The notes beneath the pieces are model-generated. The model did not search any database, was not told the origin of the DNA, and worked only from the letters and a program-made list of their open reading frames with translations. Shown in pieces: positions 43,410 through 52,664 of a stretch of DNA of 64,000 bases. Every line of letters starts with the position of its first letter. Position 1 is the stretch's first letter. Both the position numbers and the translations under genes were made by a program. The stretch spans positions 46,453-110,452 of the forward strand of contig CABUDS010000002.1 of the NCBI GenBank assembly GCA_902490405.1, written 5' to 3'. The DNA comes from an uncultured Collinsella sp. (GTDB lineage: Bacteria; Actinomycetota; Coriobacteriia; Coriobacteriales; Coriobacteriaceae).

Positions 43410-45058
43410 TGAAGGCGATCTGGCTTGCGTGCTGCGCGTGCGGCGATTACGGGCTGTTGCAGCGGGAAGTCGAGGGCCGTGATGTGGGTGCACAGGTGCT
43501 TCGCGTGGGTGATCTGGACGGGCTGGTTTCCATGGCGCGGGCGTTTCCGTCGCGCCGCGGGGCTGCCATCATCGCGGCGTCTCTGTTTGATGCCGAAGAT
43601 GTGCGCAAGACTGTTGCGCGCCTGACGGCCGAAGGCCGCGTGAGTCGCGTGGTCGTGTTGATAGAAGCGCTCGATCCGTCGGATATCGAGGGGTTGTTTC
43701 GCGCGGGGGCGACCGAGGTCATCGCTGCGCACAGTATATGCGGCAACGGGCGCGCGGGCGAGGGAGCGGTTGATTCCGATCGGCGCATGACGATTGAGCC
43801 CGATGCTTTTGTTGATAGGGAACCCGGGGCGCCTCGCGCTACAAGAGGCCCGCGTGTTGATGATTATGGAAAAGCGGAAGCCGAGCATGGTCGGCGCCCC
43901 CGGAACCCCCTTGTATGCGATGACGCTGGAGGGCCGGTGCCGTATGGCGATGACGTTCTGGCTGAAGATATGGGATACGTGCACGGCGTAAATCTGGCCG
44001 ATGAGCTCGACGAGGTCGAGGGTTTTGCCGGGGCTGGCGAGCCGTGTGCCGCTGCGCCTTTAGCTTCGGAACCGCAGACCGGGCAGCCTGCCATGCCGGC
44101 TTGGGCTCAGCACGTGACCGCGGCGGGGGAGACGGGGATGTTATCGCCCACGTCCGTGTCGCCGGTTCCTGCGCCGTCAGCCCCCGCGCTGTCGGCCGAC
44201 GCTTCGATTCCGTCGCGTCGGGCACCGGTCGTCTGTGCTGTTTCGGGTTCGGGCGGTTGCGGCAAGTCGACGATCGTTGCCACCATGGCGCATGCGGCGT
44301 CGTTGCTGGGTTTGCGTGCCGCTGTGCTCGACTTGGACCTCATGTTTGGAAACCTATACGATCTGCTGGGTGTCGATGCCCCGCACGATATGGCGACGCT
44401 TATCGAGCCGTCGGCGGCTGGCGCACTTGCCGAGCCGGATATCGTGGCCGCATCGATGCGCGTCGCCCCGGGCGTCACACTCTGGGGACCTGTCGCGGCC
44501 CCCGAGAAGGCCGAGCTCATGGCACGTCCGGTGGAGCTATTGCTCGATGTTTTGCGTCGCGAATCCGACGTGGTCTTTGTCGACACCTCGGTCTTTTGGG
44601 GTGATGCCGTGGCCGCCGCGGTGGCGGCGAGCGACCGTTGCCTGGTCGTAGGCGATGCGGCAGTATCGTCGGCGACATCCGCTTCGCGCGTCATTGAGCT
44701 GGCGAGCCGTGTGGGCGTGCCGCGCACACGCATGAGCGCCGTGTTCAACCGGTTTGGTGCGCGCGGTGCCGACGAGGACGTCGCCATGCGCTTTGAGATT
44801 GCCTGTGCGTTAAGCTCCAAGATTCGTATCGCCGATGGCGGGCAGGATCTCGCCGCGCTCATGGCGTTTGGGCGCGCTGACGAGGCAGTGGGGCAGACCA
44901 GCGCTTTTGCGACCAGCGTGCGCGAGGCTACGCGCGAGATGCTCGTGGAGCTGGGCTGCGCCGTCGGTCCCTGGAGCGATATGGTCGCCGACCGCGCGAC
45001 CCGCACCGAGCGCCCGCGCATCCGTCTTCCCTGGTCGCGTGAGGGTGATCAGCGATGA
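43409..45058 (+). CDS. cpaE: Tad pilus localisation ATPase, CpaE/TadZ family
   Basis: 549 aa. The N-terminal 110 residues resemble a response-regulator-like domain without clear phosphorylation site. A disordered, Pro/Ala/Glu-rich linker (about 120-275) follows. The C-terminus is a MinD/ParA-type ATPase with SGSGGCGKSTIVATMA as Walker A and LDLDLMFGNLYDLL. TadZ places the secretion apparatus in the cell. ATG 43409 overlaps the cpaB stop; GTG 43406 is equally possible. Confidence 0.86.
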   Translation: MKAIWLACCACGDYGLLQREVEGRDVGAQVLRVGDLDGLVSMARAFPSRRGAAIIAASLFDAEDVRKTVARLTAEGRVSRVVVLIEALDPSDIEGLFRAGATEVIAAHSICGNGRAGEGAVDSDRRMTIEPDAFVDREPGAPRATRGPRVDDYGKAEAEHGRRPRNPLVCDDAGGPVPYGDDVLAEDMGYVHGVNLADELDEVEGFAGAGEPCAAAPLASEPQTGQPAMPAWAQHVTAAGETGMLSPTSVSPVPAPSAPALSADASIPSRRAPVVCAVSGSGGCGKSTIVATMAHAASLLGLRAAVLDLDLMFGNLYDLLGVDAPHDMATLIEPSAAGALAEPDIVAASMRVAPGVTLWGPVAAPEKAELMARPVELLLDVLRRESDVVFVDTSVFWGDAVAAAVAASDRCLVVGDAAVSSATSASRVIELASRVGVPRTRMSAVFNRFGARGADEDVAMRFEIACALSSKIRIADGGQDLAALMAFGRADEAVGQTSAFATSVREATREMLVELGCAVGPWSDMVADRATRTERPRIRLPWSREGDQR

Positions 45059-46383
45059 GCCTGCAAACGAGGATTAAGGCTGCCGGCGCTGCAGCGGCGG
45101 CAGCGCCTGTAGATGCGGGGCGTCGCCGCGCGGTGAAACGACGCACCAAGCGCGCCGTGATGGACCGCATGGGTTACGACGAAGTGGCGCGTATCAGCGC
45201 CTATATCGACCCGGCACTTGCCCGCTCGGAATTGCGCCCTGCGGTGGAGGCGGCGCTCAATGTTGAGGAGCCGACCGATCTCGCGACGCCCGAGCGCGAA
45301 ACCATCATCGACGAGATTTTGGATGACGTGGTGGGCTTGGGGCCGTTGCAGCCGCTCATCGAGGACGACACCGTTACCGAGATCATGATCAACGGCTGCC
45401 GCTCGGCTTTCTTTGAACGCGGCGGCGTCTTGTACCCCATCGAGCATGCGTTTGAGGATGATGAGCAGATCCGTGTGCTTATCGACCGCATCATCTCGCC
45501 ACTTGGCCGCCGTATCGACGAGCGCAGCCCCATCGTCAACGCCCGCCTCAAAACGGGCTATCGCGTCAACGCGGTGATTCCGCCTGTGGCGATTGACGGA
45601 CCGATTCTCACCATCCGAAAGTTCTCGGACCGTATCTGCTCGCTGGACGAGCTTGTGGGGCTGGGGTCGCTGCCGCTTTGGTATGCGCAGCTGCTGTCGT
45701 GCGCGGTGTCGCTGCGACAGGACCTGGCGGTTGCGGGAGGCACGGGATCTGGTAAGACCACCCTGCTCAACGCGTTGTCATGTGAGATTTCCACCGGCGA
45801 GCGCATCGTGACGATCGAGGACTCTGCCGAGCTCAAGTTTGCGCATCATCCGCACGTGGTGCGCCTAGAGGCGCGCGAGGCTTCAATTGAGGGTGAAGGC
45901 GCGGTGACGATCCGCGACCTGGTAACTAATGCCCTGCGCATGCGCCCCGACCGCATCGTGGTGGGCGAGGTGCGCGGTGCCGAGTGCTGCGACATGTTGC
46001 AGGCCATGAACACGGGCCACGACGGGTCGCTCACCACACTTCATGCGGGTTCAGAACAGGAGACCGTGGTGCGTCTGACGTTGCTTGCACGTTATGGCAT
46101 CGACCTGCCGAGTGAGCTCATCGAGGAGCAGATTGCCATGGCGCTCGACGGTATCGTGATGTCCGAGCGCCACGCCGATGGCAGGCGCTTCGTCTCCTCG
46201 TATTCGGGGGTGCGACGCGCCGCATCGGGCGGCGTAGAGCTCGAGCGCTATGTGACGTTCGATGCCGCCGAGCGCACCTGGACGCTTGACCGCGAGCCGC
46301 CGTTTATCGCAGAAGGCCTGCGGTCGGGGACGCTCACACAAGAGGAGGTGGACGAATGGAGATCGCTGTGCCCCTCGTCGTAG
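45055..46383 (+). CDS. cpaF: Tad secretion ATPase, CpaF/TadA family
   Basis: 442 aa. It powers pilus assembly (type II/IV secretion ATPase). Walker A GGTGSGKTTLLNAL, Asp box TIEDSAEL, Walker B IVVGEVRGAE and the histidine box TGHDGSLTTLHAG are all intact. An N-terminal helical region with ITEIMINGCRSAFFE-like N1 domain precedes the core. Overlaps cpaE by four bases and tadB by 28. Confidence 0.95.
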   Translation: MSLQTRIKAAGAAAAAAPVDAGRRRAVKRRTKRAVMDRMGYDEVARISAYIDPALARSELRPAVEAALNVEEPTDLATPERETIIDEILDDVVGLGPLQPLIEDDTVTEIMINGCRSAFFERGGVLYPIEHAFEDDEQIRVLIDRIISPLGRRIDERSPIVNARLKTGYRVNAVIPPVAIDGPILTIRKFSDRICSLDELVGLGSLPLWYAQLLSCAVSLRQDLAVAGGTGSGKTTLLNALSCEISTGERIVTIEDSAELKFAHHPHVVRLEAREASIEGEGAVTIRDLVTNALRMRPDRIVVGEVRGAECCDMLQAMNTGHDGSLTTLHAGSEQETVVRLTLLARYGIDLPSELIEEQIAMALDGIVMSERHADGRRFVSSYSGVRRAASGGVELERYVTFDAAERTWTLDREPPFIAEGLRSGTLTQEEVDEWRSLCPSS

Positions 46384-47282
46384 GGGGCTTGGCAGGGCTT
46401 TCTGTCGCGACGGCGTGCGGGGCGGAACCTCGTGTGCCGCAGGTACCGCCGGCGGAGCTGGCACGTCAGGCGCTCGAGACGGTGGCAGAGAAGCTGCCGC
46501 GTGAGCTGGTGGAAAACGATCTGCTGAAAAAGATCGCCCGTTCGTGGGCATCGCTGGCTCCGGCGCATCGCCTTGGCCTCGTGATCGAGGATGCTTCGGG
46601 ATGTTTGGCGTTTCTGCTGCTATCGAGCGGTGTCTGCTGCGTTTTACTAACGATGGTGTCGTTATCGCCCCTCGGATTTGCCTTGGGACTTGTTGCTCCG
46701 TTTGCCGTTGGTGCCGCTCGGGATGGCTTTGAGAGCCGGCGCGAGCAACACGATGCAGAAGAGGCAATGCCCGAGGCGTTTACCGCACTTTCCATGTCGC
46801 TTGCCTCGGGACATTCGCTGGCCCAGGGCATGCGCTTTGTGGGCGCTCATGCGCAAGAGCCAGTGCATACCGAGTTTTTGCGGGTGGCGGCGGCGATCGA
46901 TTGCGGCATCTCGGCGACCGACGCGCTCGATGACTTGCTCGTGCGTATCGACGCCCCCGGTCTTTCGCTTGTGACCTTGGCGCTTAAGGTGTCTCAGCGC
47001 ACCGGCGCTCCGCTTGCCGACTTACTGTCCGAGGCGTCGAGCATGGTGGGGGAGCGCATTGAGCTCAAGCGCCGCCTGGATGTTAAGACGTCGCAGGCTC
47101 GCATGTCTGCGCATATGGTCGCGGCGATGCCGGCGGGCATGTGCGCGGTACTGGCTTTGCTTTCGGCAGACTTTCGCCGCGGTCTTGCGACGCCGGCTGG
47201 TGCGGGCGCCGTGGTGCTGGGACTTGCCCTCAACGTCGTTGCCCTGGTGGTTATTCGGCGCATTATGCGGGTGGAGTTATGA
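46356..47282 (+). CDS. tadB: Tad pilus inner-membrane platform protein TadB
   Basis: 308 aa. Type II secretion F domain in the second half (EAMPEAFTALSMSLASGHSLAQGM, with membrane helices before and after). The layout of two membrane helices, a cytoplasmic F domain and two C-terminal helices matches TadB. It overlaps cpaF by 28 bp and tadC by four. Confidence 0.9.
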   Translation: MEIAVPLVVGGLAGLSVATACGAEPRVPQVPPAELARQALETVAEKLPRELVENDLLKKIARSWASLAPAHRLGLVIEDASGCLAFLLLSSGVCCVLLTMVSLSPLGFALGLVAPFAVGAARDGFESRREQHDAEEAMPEAFTALSMSLASGHSLAQGMRFVGAHAQEPVHTEFLRVAAAIDCGISATDALDDLLVRIDAPGLSLVTLALKVSQRTGAPLADLLSEASSMVGERIELKRRLDVKTSQARMSAHMVAAMPAGMCAVLALLSADFRRGLATPAGAGAVVLGLALNVVALVVIRRIMRVEL

Positions 47283-47920
47283 GCGCCCTGGTCGGGGTCG
47301 CGGCTTGTCTGTGTGCCCTGAGCGTATTTGCCGCGACAGGTTTGGAGCGTGCGGATGCTCGCAAGATTGCAGAGACATGCAAGCGTGAAGCGGTACTGGT
47401 CATTGCTGCGGGCTGCTCGGTGATTGATGCCCTGACCGCGCGAATGAAGGGCGCGATTGGGGCGGACGGCCCGGCGCGGGTGTCGCTCGGTGAGGTGTCC
47501 GAGATGATCGACGTGGTGCGCCTGGGGCTTTCTGCCGGCCTTTCGTTTGACGCGGCGCTCGAGATTTTCTGCGCCAATCGTCGGTCGGTGCTGGCCGTCC
47601 GTCTTGAGCGAGCCTGCATGGCGTGGCAGGTGGGCGTGGGGACGCGCGAGGCCGAGCTGTTGGCTGCCGCGCGTGATTTGGACGTGAGGGCGCTCGAGAC
47701 CTTTGCCATCACGGTGGGGCAGGCGCTTGCCCTGGGCGCTCCGTTGGCCGAGACGCTGGCTGCTCAAAGTCGCGAGATCCGTGCGGCCCATCGCGCCGCA
47801 GTCGAGCGCGAGATCGAGCGTGCGCCCGTCAAGCTGCTGATTCCCACCGGCACGCTCATCTTGCCGGCGTTACTTCTGTCCATATTGGGCCCGCTGCTGG
47901 GAGCAGGCGGGATGATGTAG
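47279..47920 (+). CDS. tadC: Tad pilus inner-membrane platform protein TadC
   Basis: 213 aa. Shorter second F-domain protein (LGEVSEMIDVVRLGLSAGLSFDAAL), with membrane helices at both ends. ATGA overlap with tadB. It forms the platform with TadB. Confidence 0.88.
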   Translation: MSALVGVAACLCALSVFAATGLERADARKIAETCKREAVLVIAAGCSVIDALTARMKGAIGADGPARVSLGEVSEMIDVVRLGLSAGLSFDAALEIFCANRRSVLAVRLERACMAWQVGVGTREAELLAAARDLDVRALETFAITVGQALALGAPLAETLAAQSREIRAAHRAAVEREIERAPVKLLIPTGTLILPALLLSILGPLLGAGGMM

Positions 47921-47930
47921 GGAGGTATAC

Positions 47931-48164
47931 ATGAATACGATGACTGACGCTGCTGGCAAGGTCCAGGGCTGGGCGTTTTGCCGGGCGGCACGTGTTCGTC
48001 AGCGCGCCAAGGAGCTACTGCAGGAGGAGAGTGCACAGGGTACCACCGAGTATGCCATCTTGGTCGGCGTGCTCGTGGTGATCGCGATTATTGCCATCGT
48101 TGCATTTAAAGGCAAGGTCCAAGATCTATGGAACGCTATCAGCGAGGGCATCAACAGTCTGTAG
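47931..48164 (+). CDS. flp: Flp-family type IVb pilin
   Basis: 77 aa. After a 36-residue basic leader comes SAQGTTEYAIL and a 20-residue hydrophobic helix, the class IVb prepilin design. The glutamate is at +5 if cleavage occurs after Ala (A|QGTTEY). GGAGG lies six bases upstream of the ATG. Main fibre subunit, I infer. No prepilin peptidase gene is in the window. Confidence 0.88.
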   Translation: MNTMTDAAGKVQGWAFCRAARVRQRAKELLQEESAQGTTEYAILVGVLVVIAIIAIVAFKGKVQDLWNAISEGINSL

Positions 48165-48691
48165 AGGGCGAGCGCCCCATCGGGGTGCTGCTGGTGTTTG
48201 CTTGCCTGACCGTGGCGATAGCGGCGGTGCTTTGGGGGCTTAACGCCGCGCGGCAGCAGCGTCCTGGGGCCGCCTTCGATTCGGGCTCAGATTCGGCGGT
48301 GGCGTCTCAAAAAGATGAGATGCGAGATGCGGACGATTCGGATGTCGCTGTCACGGCGCAAACCTTTCTGCGGACGCTCGACAAGCGGTCTGGCACTGCG
48401 ACGGATTCGCCTGAGGACAACGCGATTGCGGTCCGGCTTGCATGGTCCGAGGACCGACCGATGACCGAGGCAGCGGCGGATATGTTACGCGCCTACCGCG
48501 AGGTGCCAACGGCCCAGCTCGCCCTGAGCGGCTATCTCGATATTAAGGGCAACGTATGGGGCGCCATCGTGCGCGATGGGCGCGGCTGGGTCGATATGGT
48601 GACGGTTGCCGCGGATGCTGGCGATGCTTCGTGTCGTCTGCGCGCCGTGCGTCTGGTCCCGCAAACAATAAGCTCAAAGGAGGGATCGTGA
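48128..48691 (+). CDS. Membrane-anchored hypothetical protein of the Tad operon
   Basis: 187 aa. One N-terminal membrane segment (about residues 19-39), then an extracellular Asp/Ser-rich stretch and a small folded domain (about 75-180). It overlaps the pilin gene by 37 bp if ATG 48128 is used; a GTG at 48185 would shorten it and remove part of the charged start. Not recognised; position suggests a pilus accessory protein. Confidence 0.65.
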   Translation: MERYQRGHQQSVEGERPIGVLLVFACLTVAIAAVLWGLNAARQQRPGAAFDSGSDSAVASQKDEMRDADDSDVAVTAQTFLRTLDKRSGTATDSPEDNAIAVRLAWSEDRPMTEAAADMLRAYREVPTAQLALSGYLDIKGNVWGAIVRDGRGWVDMVTVAADAGDASCRLRAVRLVPQTISSKEGS

Positions 48692-48692
48692 A

Positions 48693-48911
48693 ATGCATGA
48701 CGTCCTGCGCGAGGAATCTGCCCAGGCGACGGTCGAATACGCCATCGTCACGGTGGCGCTGCTTTCCATCGTGCTGGCGATCGCGGGGCTTTGGCGTGCT
48801 GGCACCGATGGGCGCTTGGCGGCGCTGGTCGAGCGGGCGGCATCCCATGGCGTTGCCTCGACGTCGGTTATCGACGCCGCTGCGGGCGCTAAGGACATCG
48901 CGTTGTATTGA
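48693..48911 (+). CDS. Small pilin-like protein
   Basis: 72 aa. ESAQATVEYAIVTVALL followed by a hydrophobic helix is a prepilin-like start with the glutamate at +5 after A|Q. AAGGAGGGATCGTGA precedes the ATG. Probably a minor pilin (TadE/Flp-like). Confidence 0.8.
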   Translation: MHDVLREESAQATVEYAIVTVALLSIVLAIAGLWRAGTDGRLAALVERAASHGVASTSVIDAAAGAKDIALY

Positions 48912-49383
48912 TATCGCGTGCGAGGACCGGGCGCAGTCTACGGTCGAGGCCGCTTTTTTGCTGCCGACGTTTCTGACGCTCATCCTTCTCGCACTGCAAC
49001 CGGTGTGCCTGCTCTATACGCGCGCGGTCATGGAGTCTGCCGCCGCCGAGACCGCGCGGCTCATGACCACGACGACGGCGGAGGACGATGATCTTAAGGA
49101 GTTCACCCGCCGCCGGCTTGCCGCAGTGCCCAACGTTTCGATCTTTCATGCCGGCGGGCCGTTGTCGTGGGATATCGAGCTTGGCCGGGCCGGTGCGGGT
49201 GACGTCTCGTCCGTGTCCGTTTCCGGCGAGGTCAAGCCGTTGCCTGTGATCGGTGCGTTTGCGCAGGCTATGGGTGGTACCGCCGAGGGCGGCTACGTTG
49301 AGCTCAAGGTCGATGTCTCGTATCAATCGCGTCCCGAATGGCTGGAGGGAGATTATGATTCGTGGATTGCTGCATGGGATTAA
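48847..49383 (+). CDS. TadE-like pseudopilin
   Basis: Up to 178 aa. The recognisable part starts at EDRAQSTVEAAFLLPTFLTLILLAL, a TadE-like motif and helix, at about residue 25. The start is uncertain: ATG 48847 is the only standard start near but overlaps the previous gene by 65 bp and has a weak ribosome binding site; a non-standard start near 48907 is possible. The 3' end overlaps the next gene by 29 bp. Confidence 0.72.
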   Translation: MALPRRRLSTPLRALRTSRCIDIACEDRAQSTVEAAFLLPTFLTLILLALQPVCLLYTRAVMESAAAETARLMTTTTAEDDDLKEFTRRRLAAVPNVSIFHAGGPLSWDIELGRAGAGDVSSVSVSGEVKPLPVIGAFAQAMGGTAEGGYVELKVDVSYQSRPEWLEGDYDSWIAAWD

Positions 49384-51508
49384 GCGTTTCTGGTCTAGAC
49401 GCGTTTTGACGCGCCGTCCGAGCTGCCATCGCAAACGAGGCGGCTTTATGGGTCGAGCCGGTATCGACCTGTTTATCGAAGACGGTGCCTACACCACGCT
49501 TTCCTCTGCCGTGGTCATCCTAGTGGTGCTCACGTTGTTGTTTTCGTCAACCGCGGCGATATGGAGCATGTCGCGTGCCGGGGATACTCAGGTGGCGGCT
49601 GATAGTGGCGCGCTGGCGGGTGCCAACGTAGTGTCGTCCTATCACACGGCTGCCACGGTGGTTGATGCGAGCATCTTGAGTCTGGGGCTGGCGGGGTTTG
49701 CCACGATCGGGACGGGCCTGGTCGCCATCCTCATCCCGGGTGCCGAGCCGGTTGCCGGCAATATGGTCGACACCGGGATTGAGATCATTAAAACGCGCAA
49801 CAAGTTTGCCAAAAGCGCATCGGAAGGCTTACAGAAAATCGAGACGGCTCTGCCGTATCTGATCGCCGCGCGTGCCACGCAGACGGTGTCGGCGCAGGAT
49901 ACCGATAGTGTGACCTATACCGGTACGGCGCTTGCCGTGCCCAGGACATCCGAGTCTGATTTTGTTGCGCTCGAGGGTTCCGAGATCTCGACCGATGCCA
50001 TTAAAGATGCGTCAGATGATTTAGAGCTCGCAGCCAAAAAGTTGAAGGAGGCTTCTGAGGATACGGCGAAAGCAAAAGAGCGCGCCTGGCTTGCGGACTG
50101 CGGCGGGTCGGACAAGGGCACGATTGGTGGCCGTTCGTGCATGTGGGAGCGCGCGAAGAAGCTGGCGTCGCTGCCGGGCGAGCTCAACCCACATTACGCA
50201 TCGAGCGTCACGTGGGAGCCCCAGGTGGCGCTTGACCGAGCGAGAACATATTACCGTCAGCGCCTTGCTAACGAAAAGCCGCTTGGAAGCGGTGTCGAGA
50301 TGCAGGCGGAGTCTGCCGCTCGAAAGGCGTTCTATCGGTATGCCGGTGAAGAGCTCGGGCGAGCCTCCATCGTGGACGACGGCACGAGCGTCGTCGCGGA
50401 CCTGCCGCTGCTGCCGCGCAACGCGGACGAGGCCAGGGCGAGCGATCTTTATACCGATGCCGCGTGGCCGACGAGCAGCAATGACGGCAAGACGTACATC
50501 CATTATGGAACTGGCTGCCCAAACTATAAAAAGGGAGCGCCGGGAGGACTGTCATCGGTTGCTGACTTTGACGGGAGAGAAGCATGCGACCGCTGCCATT
50601 TTGGAGTCAAGACACTGGGTGCCGTCGCCGCTCCTTCTACATCGATCGAAAACGGCTTCGAGTATCACTTTGACAAGTTCAAAGACGCCCTGGAAGGCTA
50701 CGTCAAATGTCGGAACAAAGAGCTTGAGCTCATGCGTCAGACCGAGGATGAGGCCGACCGTGCGAGCAATGCGTTTGACCAGGCCATTAAAGCGCTTTCG
50801 GGCGAGCGTCCGCGTATCGCTCCGCCCGGTCGCAACGGCGTGGTTGCCTTTGCGGTTTCGGGTGCCATCTCGAGCCCCGATGAGCTCAACTCTTCGTTTA
50901 ACACGGCAGTCAGGCTTGGCGATCGCGGTGCCATCTCTGCCGCGGTGCTGGCGCCCGATGAGGCGACGGCGCAAAACAACGTGCTTTCGCGATTTTTCTC
51001 GACATTGAAGGAACGCTCGGGTGGCGTTGCCGGCGTACTCGATGGCGTCATGGATGTCTGGGGACGGCTGCTTGTGGGATACGGAGACATCCAAGGTTCG
51101 GCCGACGAACTTATGGACGAGATGATTAAAGGCCTAGGAGGGGGCAGCGGCGCGTTGGGCTCCATCGCATCGTGGCTCGGCGATACCGTTTCGGCGTCCG
51201 TGGCGGCGCTGGGTTTGGAACCGTGCGACTTGCGCCTGCGAAAGCCGGTGCTGACTGATTCCGCCAACGTCATTAAGAGCCCGGGGTCTGACATTGCTGG
51301 TCTCTCTCAAGCGCAAGACAAACTGCGAAGTATTCCGTTGGGCGTGACCGATCCCAAGGCGCTTTGCGAGGCGTTGGAATATCAAGTCGAACGCACCATC
51401 AGCGGTACGGTGTTCACGCTTGCGGAGATTCCTCTGCCCGGCGGCGGCTCCATCCCGCTCACCGTCGATGTCGCCACGCTGGTTGGCGCTCTGGGCGGTG
51501 GGTCGTAA
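49355..51508 (+). CDS. TadG-like pilus-assembly protein
   Basis: 717 aa; ATG with GGAGGGA upstream. A basic leader is followed by one membrane segment (about 47-70) and AADSGALAGA, the signature of TadE/TadG-like proteins. The large extracellular part has alternating helical stretches (about 230-260 and 445-500), one CxxC (ACDRCHF) and a beta-rich C-terminus. It is much larger than typical TadE and is likely the surface-exposed or structural component of the machine. Confidence 0.8.
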   Translation: MIRGLLHGIKRFWSRRVLTRRPSCHRKRGGFMGRAGIDLFIEDGAYTTLSSAVVILVVLTLLFSSTAAIWSMSRAGDTQVAADSGALAGANVVSSYHTAATVVDASILSLGLAGFATIGTGLVAILIPGAEPVAGNMVDTGIEIIKTRNKFAKSASEGLQKIETALPYLIAARATQTVSAQDTDSVTYTGTALAVPRTSESDFVALEGSEISTDAIKDASDDLELAAKKLKEASEDTAKAKERAWLADCGGSDKGTIGGRSCMWERAKKLASLPGELNPHYASSVTWEPQVALDRARTYYRQRLANEKPLGSGVEMQAESAARKAFYRYAGEELGRASIVDDGTSVVADLPLLPRNADEARASDLYTDAAWPTSSNDGKTYIHYGTGCPNYKKGAPGGLSSVADFDGREACDRCHFGVKTLGAVAAPSTSIENGFEYHFDKFKDALEGYVKCRNKELELMRQTEDEADRASNAFDQAIKALSGERPRIAPPGRNGVVAFAVSGAISSPDELNSSFNTAVRLGDRGAISAAVLAPDEATAQNNVLSRFFSTLKERSGGVAGVLDGVMDVWGRLLVGYGDIQGSADELMDEMIKGLGGGSGALGSIASWLGDTVSASVAALGLEPCDLRLRKPVLTDSANVIKSPGSDIAGLSQAQDKLRSIPLGVTDPKALCEALEYQVERTISGTVFTLAEIPLPGGGSIPLTVDVATLVGALGGGS

Positions 51509-51984
51509 TGAGTATCCGCATGCGTCTGCGCGAGGAGCGCGCCCAAGCGACGGTGGAGATAGCAGTGGTTACGCCCGTTTTGCTGGTGCTGGCACTCATC
51601 GTATACAACGTCATGATCTATGCCAGCGCTGTCGCGCGCTTCGACCGCGTGGTGCCCGACATCGTGTTGGCGCACGCCGTGGCGCCGAGCGGGGAGGGCG
51701 ACGAAAGCTCTGTCGATGCCTCGGCGACGGTCCGGACTCAAATTCTGAATGCCATGGAAGGCTATGACTTGCAGATCGAAGTGTCGAGCGAGCAAGGCGC
51801 GGAGGCATCGGATGGTGGCCTGCTCTCCCTATCCGGTACGTTTAGGACCTACACCTGTACCATGCACTATGAGCCGTGGCCGACTTCTCTCAGCATCGCT
51901 GGCGTTCCGCTGGGGGCGCCGACAACGTTGTCGCACGAGCGCGCGGTGACGGTCGATCCATGGCGTCCGGGGGTGGTCATGTGA
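51508..51984 (+). CDS. TadE-like pseudopilin
   Basis: 158 aa. ATG overlaps the previous TAA by one base. EERAQATVEIAVVTPVLL and a hydrophobic helix are the prepilin-like start, again with glutamate at +5 after A|Q. The rest is a small extracellular domain with a beta-rich end. Confidence 0.82.
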   Translation: MSIRMRLREERAQATVEIAVVTPVLLVLALIVYNVMIYASAVARFDRVVPDIVLAHAVAPSGEGDESSVDASATVRTQILNAMEGYDLQIEVSSEQGAEASDGGLLSLSGTFRTYTCTMHYEPWPTSLSIAGVPLGAPTTLSHERAVTVDPWRPGVVM

Positions 51985-52340
51985 CCGCGGTCTCGTCCTA
52001 CATCGCCTACGCGCGGGCACTCAATAGGCTGGGCTGGACGCCGGCCGAGTTTGCGGTGGCGGAGTCGTTTGCCGTGCGCCTGCGCGGCATGCTGGGACGG
52101 TGTCCGGTTGCCGCCAACGGTCTGCCGCTCGTCATGGCATTTCCACGCTGCTCTTCGGTCCATACGTGTTTTATGGCCTATCCCATCGATATCGCCTTTA
52201 TCGATGCACGTGGCTATGTCCTCGTATGCTACGAAAACGTACGTCCCTGGCGTATGTGCTCCTGCCCCGGCGCCTGGGCCGTACTAGAGCGTCCTTCAAT
52301 CATTGTTTCGACCCCTGCTCTCCAACGCGTGCCGGCTTAA
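51981..52340 (+). CDS. DUF192 family protein
   Basis: 119 aa from a GTG that overlaps the preceding TGA. The middle and C-terminus (SFAVRLRGMLGR, then CSSVHTCFMAYPIDIAFID, then CSCPGAWAVLE) are a DUF192 domain, a small beta-barrel of unknown function. It is translationally coupled to the last TadE-like gene and so probably belongs to the pilus operon. Confidence 0.85.
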   Translation: MTAVSSYIAYARALNRLGWTPAEFAVAESFAVRLRGMLGRCPVAANGLPLVMAFPRCSSVHTCFMAYPIDIAFIDARGYVLVCYENVRPWRMCSCPGAWAVLERPSIIVSTPALQRVPA

Positions 52341-52398
52341 GAATTGGCGACAGCGGACTTTCGTCATACGAAATTGGGTAAGATGGAGGAGAAGATGC

Positions 52399-52664
52399 AT
52401 GGATGTTGAGATCCATCCCAACGCTAAAAAGCACCTGACGGAAAAGCAGGTGCTTAGCGCTTGGCTTGCGGTTACTGAGTGCATTCGTCGCGAGCCGAAG
52501 GACGAGCCGCCGAGATGGCTTGCGATTGGATGGCTCCCAGACGGACGAAGCGTGGAGCTTGTCGCGGTCGAGCTTGTCCGTGGGGGCTTATCATTCATGC
52601 CTTGTCTCCAGTCCAGAAGAAATTTTGGCAGGAGATTGAACGGGCTCGGCAAAGGGGTCGATGA
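52399..52664 (+). pseudogene. BrnT-like toxin gene with a one-base frameshift
   Basis: The ATG has GGAGGAG upstream. Frame 1 reads a BrnT-like toxin (WLAIGWLPDGRSVELVAVEL) up to a G5 run at 52582-52586. With one more G the reading continues as GGLIIHALSPVQKKFW and ends at TGA 52662-52664, overlapping the antitoxin start in the usual ATGA manner. As written, frame 1 runs instead to 52689 with an unlikely tail. So either the toxin is inactive, it is phase-variable, or a base was lost in sequencing. Confidence 0.7.
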
